NCBI GenBank assembly: GCA_033296885.1
Contig: MU863928.1
Span: forward strand, 172,448 to 236,447
DNA from: Triangularia verruculosa
Taxonomy: Eukaryota; Ascomycota; Sordariomycetes; Sordariales; Podosporaceae
Direction of reading: 5' to 3'
DNA length: 64,000 nucleotides
The notes under the pieces are model-generated. The model worked only from the letters and a program-made list of their open reading frames with translations, was not told where the DNA came from and searched no databases. This document shows, piece by piece, positions 56,756 to 64,000 of the stretch. Numbering within the stretch: position 1 is the stretch's first letter; the number at the start of each line of letters is the position of its first letter. The position numbers and the translations under genes were made by a program.

Positions 56756-58658
56756 TCAAACCTCCCCAATCTCAACCCTCCTCCCCCCATTCCCCCTCGA
56801 CGATGACCCAGGACCATACAACATCTCCATCACCCTCCCCTTCTGCCGCCTCCTCACCCCCTCCAAATACCCCCCCACCTCCTCCAACCCCCTCACCTGC
56901 TCCTCCACCGTCAGCGTGCTAGAATTCACGCTCCTCACCAGCGGCGACACCAGCTTCCTCCTCAAGCTCTCCAAGCTCGCCTTCAACGCCAGCAACTTTT
57001 GGTTATGCTCCACCAGCACCCCCTTATTCCTCACCGTTTTTTCTCGCACATCTCTTAATAACTCACGATTCCTCTCAAATTTCGCTAGTTCATTCCGCTT
57101 AGCTCCTAGGAGACGCACCCAGAGCGATGACAGTAAATCATTGTGCTGTGCCTCCTGCGACGAAGACTCGTGAGTGACCGTGCGAGCGAGGTTGAGGAAC
57201 TGCTTGTCGATGGAAGAAAAGAGCGCGAATAAGGCCAACGAGTGGGAGAGTTCTGATTCGACGGCTTCTTCTAGCACGGTTAGGAGCTCGGAAAAGGTCC
57301 GCTGGAGGGTGACGCGCGTGATTTGCGGTGCTGATGGGCCGAAGACGGTGTTGAGGACGGGGAGGGATAGGAGATTGTTTAGGATGTGGGAGGAGGGGGG
57401 TGTGCTTGACAGGGTGGACAGCTCTCTGCGGGCCCAGGCCATCGTCATTAGCACCCCGTCGATGTCGCCGTCGACGTTGGCGAAGAATTTGGTTAGTTCT
57501 AGGCTGAGCACGCGGAGGGAGTCGGCTAGTTCGTCGAGGGAGTGGACGATCAGAGGGGCCGAGGTGAGGTTGCTTGTTCGGATCGACTCGGACAGGTCCC
57601 AGACGGCGATGGAGGTGGATTGCAGTTCTGTTACCTGGGCCGCGCCGTTTTCGCTGTAGTAGATGAGTGGTTCGAGGGAGCGGGCGACCGAGGCGACTTT
57701 GACGAGGTCGGGGACGGGTTGTGGGGTGGAGGGGTGGGTCAAGTTGCGCATGAAGAGGAGGGATACAACCGCGATGAGGAGGGAGGTGAAGAGGGAGAGT
57801 TTGGAGCGGATTATTGCGTGAGAGATGCGGCGGAAGAAGTTGATGGTGGCGTCGATGGGTTCGGTGCGGTGTTGGACCTCGGCGCGGACGGCGAAGCGGA
57901 TGTCTTTCGGGTCACGATGAGCATTTGGTTTTTTCACTGGGAGAAGAGGACAAGCAGAGACAAAACTCACAGTTATCAGCAATTTCATCTTCTGGCTTCG
58001 GTGTTGGTGAGGTGGTGACAGGTCTATCCTGAACAGCAGGGGGGAATTCTGGAATCGCGCTCAAAGCCATCTTTCTTCCTTGATGTTCCTCCTCCTCCAA
58101 GTCCTCCTGCTTAATCTTGATGGTCTCATCGATACTTCCTAGTCTCTTCTTTTCTTCCTGCTGTTGCTGCTGATTGTTACCGTAAATCTGATGATTTTTC
58201 CAGTAATTATCCTCCAACTCTGGACTCCTCTCCTTTTCCGGCGACATACTCCCCGGTAGCCTCGTCCTGATCGCTTCCTGCAGGATCTCATCATTCAACC
58301 AATGTATATCCTCCCCTTTCTGTCCACCATAACCACCTCCATACCCCCCAAACCCATCCATTACACTATCCGGACTGTCCTCCCTCATCGATCTCCCAAG
58401 CAAATCATACTGCTTGTTATATTCGCTCGGGTGGTTACTCCTGATGACCGTTTGGGGCTGCCAAAAGCCGCTGCTGCGTCCTCCGTCGCCCAGCCGTCTC
58501 CAGGCTGGAGGGGAATACCCACCGTTTGACTCTATCAAATCCTCCAAGTCGCTGTCCCCCTCCATCTCTGTCTCGCTCAGCGGATCGGTTGCGGCCGAGT
58601 GGTACCCGTACGGTTCCAACGACTTGGATTGTTTGTTGTTGCTGTAATAACCGGCCAT
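56756..58658 (-). CDS. Uncharacterised fungal membrane protein with coiled coils
   Basis: Exons 58658-57971 and 57936-56756 give 622 residues. The N-terminal 230 residues are polar and disordered, with GYSPPAWRRL, RSSGFW and acidic and Gln-rich patches. After DIRFAVRAEVQHRTEPI a single membrane helix is seen (LSLFTSLLIAVVSLLFM), then PVPDLVKVASVARSLEPLIYY and long helical stretches with likely coiled coils (KFFANVDGDIDGVL, VREKTVRNKGVLVEHNQKLL, VEEQVRGLEEVGGYLEGVRR). I believe related proteins exist in other Pezizomycotina but know no function. The start at 58658 was chosen because MAGYYSNNKQ opens the conserved-looking part; an upstream frame (listed separately) could be joined by a 49- or 61-nt intron, giving a longer protein. 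Confidence 0.75.
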
Positions 58659-59193
58659 CTCTGCCGTATCCCCTGTCACTGTCGCTACTGGCGTCCTTGT
58701 CTCTCGACGACCTCCTCTCACTCTTATCACCACCTTTCGATTTCAACAACCTCTTCTCCCTCTCCCTTTCCTTCCTCCTCTCACTTCCCCAACCAAGCTC
58801 CTCGATCAAATGCCGCCTCGGCAGCAACCCCGGCCTCAAATCCTCAATCTCCTGCTTCCTCCGCTTGATCCGTCTCCTCCGTTCGTACTCCCTCTGCTCC
58901 TCCCTCTCTTCCGCGTCCGGATCTTCAATAATCGGCTGTAACACCGTCTTTTGAAACTCAGCTTCGTCGTCCTCGGCGTAGTAAAACGGCCCCTGCAGTG
59001 AGAAAAACCGTTTGACTTTGAAGAAAAAGTTGGCTCGTGCTTGCGGGGAGGATTCCAACCCCGAGGATATCAGTCCGGGAAGATACAGAAACGCAAAGAA
59101 CAGTGTGATGACCAGAGACGCGATCCAGGCCGAGGGGGCGATGGTGATGCTGATGAGGGAGACGTTGTTGTTGACGGTGAAGAGTGATTGCAT
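58435..59193 (-). CDS. Hypothetical frame with one membrane helix, overlapping the next gene's start
   Basis: An open frame of 252 codons from an ATG at 59193. It begins MQSLFTVNNN, has a hydrophobic helix at about residues 20-42 (WIASLVITLFFAFLYLPGLI), a segment FFFKVKRFFSLQGPFYYAEDD and a highly charged tail with Arg/Glu repeats (EEREEQREYERRRR). The last third overlaps the first 224 bases of the neighbouring gene in another frame and looks like its shadow, so only about residues 1-155 are likely to be real. Two readings are possible: a separate small gene, or the N-terminal exon of the neighbour, joined at AAGA/GTGAGA (58719) to an acceptor near 58670 or 58660. A further upstream exon near 59230-59330 with a GTAAGC donor is also possible. 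I cannot decide. Confidence 0.4.
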   Translation of the reverse strand: MQSLFTVNNNVSLISITIAPSAWIASLVITLFFAFLYLPGLISSGLESSPQARANFFFKVKRFFSLQGPFYYAEDDEAEFQKTVLQPIIEDPDAEEREEQREYERRRRIKRRKQEIEDLRPGLLPRRHLIEELGWGSERRKEREREKRLLKSKGGDKSERRSSRDKDASSDSDRGYGRDGRLLQQQQTIQVVGTVRVPLGRNRSAERDRDGGGQRLGGFDRVKRWVFPSSLETAGRRRTQQRLLAAPNGHQE

Positions 59194-60501
59194 CACTTCT
59201 TGGAGGTGGGCTGCACACCCAACCAAATAGCTTACCGGTCACGAGGGGAAGACCGGGAGCTAAAAGGGCGTAGGGTAGGTACAGGTAGGGATGGCAGGAG
59301 ATGAGGTGAAAACGAAAGCGGGGGAGGGGTGTGTGGCCGTTTGATAGCTCTCGGTCCCAGGCAGCTATGTACCTTGGTTGTCGTAACAAAATACTAACGA
59401 GTGAAGTGCGAAAAAAAGGCCTGCTTTACTTCTGTTGTTGTCGTCTTCTCTCCAAATCTATGATTGCAAAAATAAAACCCAAGACAAGGAGGGAACGCAA
59501 AGAATCCAATATTATCGCCCTTTTCAGCTTGTGACTAGGTCTCTCATCCATCCATGGTCTCAGTCCACTCCTCTGCGAACGTGCCTCATCCCTCAGGCCC
59601 GCAATCCACCCAAACCTAGACCCTTAAACCCACCAATATCGCGTGGTGTTGTAATCCATCCCCGCTCTGTCTGTCCACTATCCCTCGATCGCCAGACCCT
59701 CTGAAAAAATGAGAGGCTGGGAATTGCCTCCCTCTGTTCGCACCCCCGCTTTCTTCGGCACTCACAACCAACCCCTGTACACGTGTTGTGTTTAGTGCAA
59801 GACTCACCTCACACACACCTGACCAATCACCCCCCTCGCGCAACGCCTCGCGGTTTGGTGGTTTTTTCTGTGCGACGCGTAAATATCGGTGGGTTCCAGG
59901 TTGTGTAACGCACAAGTCCCAAACAAAGCTTCTCGTCGCGATAGATTTGGTTGGTTCTCGAGGGTTTGCGACTGTTGTTTGAAGAGCAAGGCGGGAAACG
60001 GTGAAGGCAAGGGGCCCCGCCCAAGGGGGAGCGTGTGCCTAAAATGAGTGGAGCCACGATAGTGGGGTATGTGCTCTTATCGCCCCGCGTTTTGGCGCGT
60101 TGGATTGTCGGTTATCAGTTTAATTGATTTTGGGCCCAGGCATGGTGATCACCTGGTCAGAAAATCATTTGAGGATCAAGGGAAGAAATACATGGCTTCT
60201 GACAGGAGATGAAGTTCAACTTATGGCGGTGAAAGAAGGGAGGAGAGTTTTGTTTGTGGTAAGGTCGAGTGAACATCATGGAGCAAGTCAACGTGGTGTC
60301 CATATATCTGGTATCTGTTCAAAATATACATGTCTAAAGTAGTAGCTTGAAGAAACCGTGTAGTATGTTGCCAAAGTGAGATCATCGACATGACTCGCTC
60401 CATATCCTCTATATCTCCTATACCCGTCAAAATTCGAGTCTTGTCGCAACGTCCAGCAAGATCGCTCGCATATATACACCACCCACTCCCGACCGCTATC
60501 A
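59194..60501. other. Intergenic, promoter of the membrane protein gene and PKS 3' side
   Basis: About 1.3 kb without a recognised gene; may include an upstream exon of the overlapping frame at 58435-59193. Confidence 0.45.
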
Positions 60502-61939
60502 TCAGTCCAACTCGACACTCTCCAACGCCTTCTCTATAAACTCCTCCGCTTTCTTATCCTTCCCTTTCCCTCCTTCCTGCTCCCCGTCCACCACATCACT
60601 CCCCTCCTCACTCCCCAATTCCCCCTCCTCACTACTACTCTCCATCTCGGGCGGCGTCTCCATCCCCTTTCTCGCCCCACCCTCAGTCCTGCTCAAGTTC
60701 CGTTTCAGCAAACACATCTCAACCGTAATACCCGGCCCAAACGCACACCCCACCACCATTTCCTTCGGCCCCCTTCCTCCTGGAGTAACACCATCCATCT
60801 CCTTCTCTCTTAGCCTGTTCAGAACGCTGAATATCGTCGCCGAACTGGAATTCCCGTGGTTGACATAGGTATCGTAGCTGGCCCTCATATGCTCAGGCTG
60901 TATCCCCAACACCTTCTCCGCCCCCGTCAAAATCGTCGCCCCCCCGGGGTGCATAGCCCAGTCGAAATCCTTCGGGGAATCGTATCCTTCTGGGAGTAAC
61001 TTTCCAGATAATAACGAGTTGTATGTCGGTTCCAGAACCGATGCCGTGAGATTTGGCACTCGCGGAGACAACACAACCTTCCACCCTTGGGTGTGGGTGT
61101 CAAAGCCGAGGTCTGACTCGGTGTCCGGAATCGTTTGATGTCGCCAGTCGAGAAGGGAGTATACAGGTGGCGGGATTGGCTCGGTGGCAGAAAACGGGAT
61201 ATCATTCGACAGGACCACAGCCGAGGCACAGTCACTGAAAAGACAAATCCCGATTCTCGTTTCCTGGTCCTGATGGATGGAATCCAATTCCGAGCGGACC
61301 AGGGTGGTGGATATTTCCAATGCGAGGACCAATATCCTCGCTGGAAGCCCACGCATGGAATGTCCGAGGCAGAGATTTGCTGCCGTTCTCAACGCTGCGA
61401 GTCCGCCAGAGCAACCAACGCCATGAAGCAGGACTTTTTCAACTGAAGTGGAGAGCCCGAGGGATTTGGCAACAAAGTGGTCGTATCCTGGGTTGGCCGA
61501 ATCCGTGCACGTGGTTGAGACCATGTGGGTGATTTGGGATATATCGTCGACATGCGCTTCAGCAAGCGCCTTCTTGGAGGCAGAAATGGCCAAAGGAACA
61601 CCGTCGGACATGAAGACGTCGTGGATCTGGGAGATTGTTGGGGGCTCGGGCTGGTTCACGAGCCAGTGGTCGGGTCGGCCTATGGAGGAGCGCTTATCGA
61701 TGCCTGTGTAGCGGTTGATGGCGAGCACTTTTTGCATACTGGGGAGAGAGCAGTTAGCACACGTCGGCTTGAGTTCCGAGGTAGAATGCGAGAGGTGTGA
61801 GAGCATACGCTGGTGACTCGGGATGATAGCGCTTGCTCAAGACTTCAAGCGCGCGGGCATCTAGAGAATACGGAGGGTACTGGGTTCCCAGGCCCAAGAT
61901 AGAGAGACCCAGCTCTCTGGGTTCTGTTGAGACAGACAT
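60502..61939 (-). CDS. Type III polyketide synthase (chalcone synthase-like)
   Basis: Exons 61939-61809 and 61738-60502 encode 455 residues. Type III PKSs are soluble homodimers that extend acyl-CoA starters with malonyl-CoA; the fungal family includes Neurospora 2'-oxoalkylresorcylic acid synthase and Aspergillus CsyA/CsyB. The Cys-His-Asn triad is complete: Cys in HGVGCSGGLAALR near 153, His in DWAMHPGG near 305 and Asn in YVNHGNSSSAT near 335. ITHMVSTTCTDSANPG and GCAFGPGITVEM are family motifs. After the usual end near residue 395 it carries an extra 60 residues, rich in Glu, Ser, Gly and Lys. No modifying enzyme is seen next to it; an AT-rich repeat island starts 1.1 kb upstream. The product cannot be read from sequence. 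Confidence 0.93.
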
Positions 61940-63060
61940 CGTGGAACTTTGGGAGGTTGGAATGGTCGAGTTGGAGGATCGTTGAGAGGTCAATTGGACG
62001 CGAGTGAGGCCGGATTGGTTATTAAGTGATACTGTCCGCACTCCAGGTAGGATCTGTGCCGCGGGCGAGCCTGGAGGGGGCAAACTTAGTGGTGGTTGGG
62101 GGGTGTTGCAATGCAAGTTCCCAAGCCTCGGTTCCTGTTATCGGCCGTATGTACTCAACCAGAGAGCAAGCAAGAGATTACTGAGCACGTGGTCAAGCTA
62201 CAATCGAAGCTATCACGATGTTCAAGACTTCAACAGCGTCAACCCCGGGTAAGTTTCGTTGTTTGGCGCAAAGTCAATGGCAGGAGTTCCGGTTGCGGTG
62301 GGGAATGGTGATCAATATGGGAGGGGTTGGGTGGCGGTACGAAATGGACGAATGCGGGACGAGACGCAGGTTGAAGAAGACCCAACGTCGGAAAGAATTG
62401 AAAGACCAAGTTCCCCAAGATATGGAACGGGAAGCATTCAGCGCCAGGCACACCAACCACAAACCTAGGAAGCGTAAGCGGGGAGCTGCCAACTTAAAAT
62501 ACGGATACAAACAACGTCACGACTGGATCTAGCCGCCGCCAGAATGGAACCTCAGCCCGGCCGCCGTTGAAACCGAAAACCTGAAGAAGGTGCCGAGGGG
62601 TTGGCTCCCCTGATGAAACAGGCATGTTGAATAGCCCTGTCATCACGCTAATGCTGGGAATTTCTCTGGAAGTGTCTTGGCTCGATCGTTGATCGATTTA
62701 TTTGCTTTGTCGCATCGCAAGATCCAAGCATCGTCATTTATCTGTTGGTGGGGTTGACGTCGCTAACATTGTGAGCAATGTGGCACGTGGTGACACATAT
62801 GCAAGGCTGTTCTGCTGTCCTAAGGTCCTAGCAGTAAATGCGACATCGACATGATCCCATCTCATCAGATGAGAGCATGAACAATGACACTGAATGTTGC
62901 TGTCGAATTTGATAAGAAGTGTTGGCAGGGGTTCACCGTCTCGTCTAAGCTTCCACGAGGAACCTGGAACCCCGCCAAACTCGGGCAACCTGGGGTTCGC
63001 TATACTTTACGAACGAAACGTCAAAAGGCCCGTACTGGGTTTTTCATTATCTTACTGCCA
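61940..63060. other. PKS upstream region
   Basis: About 1.1 kb of ordinary base composition up to the border of the AT-rich island, holding the PKS promoter. The frame 62218-62532 (plus strand) is short, basic and unrecognised. Confidence 0.45.
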
Positions 63061-63064
63061 CCTA

Positions 63065-63720
63065 ATTAGTATAGGCAAACGGATCGTTGTAAATCCACCA
63101 TTAATAATTATATAAATCTTAACTAGGGCTTTTTTTCTGTAATACTTTTCATAGTATTTTAAATTATGATACTTCGCTATATTAAAAATACCGAAAAAAA
63201 TTAATTATAATTTATACTACTTAATAAATAAATAATATTAACGATTACTAATACTATTAATCTATATCTACGTTAAATTTATAAATACCGAAATACCTTG
63301 AATATTATTAATAATCCCTTTCCTTTAATTAATAATCGTTATAATATTATATTTTTAACGCCTTTTCTAATAAAAGTAAATTACTTTCTATTATTTTTAT
63401 TAATAAAAACTAATCTAAGTATAAAACCTATAGAAACTTTATAAATATTTTCGAAAAAAACCGTTTTTTTACTTCGACGAAATATAGTAGTTCTTCTCTA
63501 TAAAATATAAAGTATATATTTATATATTAATAATTTCGAAAGGTTTTAAAGTTACGGATTAAATTAATAAACGAATATAATAAATAACTTTATAAAAAAG
63601 TAAACCTTTTTATATTAATTAAATTAAAAAGGTATTTTTATTTATAATAGAAATATATATTTTCTATAATAAATCTGATATTAATAAAAAAAAATTCTAA
63701 TATATTAATTAAATGCCGAA
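63065..63720. repeat. AT-rich island, probable RIP-degraded repeat
   Basis: From about 63065 the sequence becomes almost pure A/T with many TAAT and ATTA steps, while sequence to the left is near 50% GC. No intact frame remains. In filamentous ascomycetes such blocks are typically transposons mutated by RIP and often heterochromatic. The border is abrupt. The right border is near 63720, where GC content recovers. Confidence 0.65.
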
Positions 63721-63749
63721 AAAAGTAAAGGCCTATATAAAGAGTAAAC

Positions 63750-63995
63750 TGTTGAAATAGGTGCTATTAAAGCCTGTAAATATAGGCTCAAATAGCTATC
63801 AGCGCAGTACACTGAGAGCGAAGAAGACTTTGACTGCAGCATTCGACAGTTGCCGGGGCACTGAAGGAAGATAGATTACAGGGGCGGCGCCCTGTAATAT
63901 ATAGAAGAGAATCACTGTAACATAGGCTTGTGAGGCACTGATAAGTGTAGTGAACCAGTATATTGATTGAACCTTACAGACTAAGAAATATCACA
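63750..63995. mobile_element. LTR-like segment at the edge of the AT-rich island
   Basis: The segment starts TGTTGAAATAGG and could end in TATCACA (TG...CA, about 246 bp), with a TATA-like AATATATAG at 63896-63904 and a 9-bp inverted repeat just before it (63875-63898). This fits a retrotransposon LTR, possibly solitary or cut by the window end. No primer binding site, target duplication or second copy can be confirmed here. Confidence 0.35.
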
Positions 63996-64000
63996 GTGAA

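Overview
The window is nuclear DNA of a filamentous ascomycete, most likely a sordariomycete close to the Sordariales. The signs are compact genes on both strands, short introns (about 50-160 nt) with GTRAGT-type donors and CTAAC-like branch points, protein families typical of Pezizomycotina, and AT-rich islands that look like repeats degraded by repeat-induced point mutation (RIP). All gene models below were spliced by hand. For nearly every one the exon lengths sum to a multiple of three and the junction reads through into the expected family sequence.

Layout. 1-16.1 kb: PAN2 (cut by the window start), a mitochondrial 2-oxoglutarate/malate-type carrier, 3.7 kb without a recognised gene, a short-chain dehydrogenase, an AT-rich degenerate patch, and the large NUP145 gene. 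17.8-28.7 kb: epsin (ENT), the MYST acetyltransferase SAS3, complex I subunit nuo9.8 (with a 4-nt microexon), the tRNA thiolase NCS6 and ribosomal protein eL8. 30.5-41.5 kb: beta-carbonic anhydrase, an ornithine cyclodeaminase-family protein, the TORC1 subunit TCO89, peroxisomal 3-ketoacyl-CoA thiolase and fructose-1,6-bisphosphatase. 42.9-49.8 kb: an F-box beta-propeller protein divergent from a cytochrome P450, then a GIT1-like permease. 50.0-59.2 kb: IND1 divergent from BFR2, a small four-helix membrane protein divergent from the Tudor splicing factor SPF30, a tRNA-like element, and an unnamed coiled-coil membrane protein with an overlapping upstream frame. 60.5-64 kb: a type III polyketide synthase, then an AT-rich repeat island ending in an LTR-like segment.

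Most genes are housekeeping genes: nuclear pore, endocytosis, chromatin, mRNA decay, ribosome biogenesis, tRNA thiolation, complex I and carbon metabolism. Functionally related groups are NCS6 next to eL8 (translation, shared divergent promoter), nuo9.8 and IND1 (subunit and assembly factor of complex I), and thiolase and FBPase (fatty-acid use and gluconeogenesis, adjacent on the same strand). Accessory-type genes are the SDR, P450, GIT1-like permease, cyclodeaminase-like protein and type III PKS. No biosynthetic gene cluster, CRISPR array or clearly new multi-gene system is visible. The best leads are the 4-nt microexon, the tRNA-like element with a non-folding anticodon arm, the overlapping frames at 58.4-59.2 kb, the unusual extensions on the cyclodeaminase-like protein and the PKS, and the repeat island at the right end.
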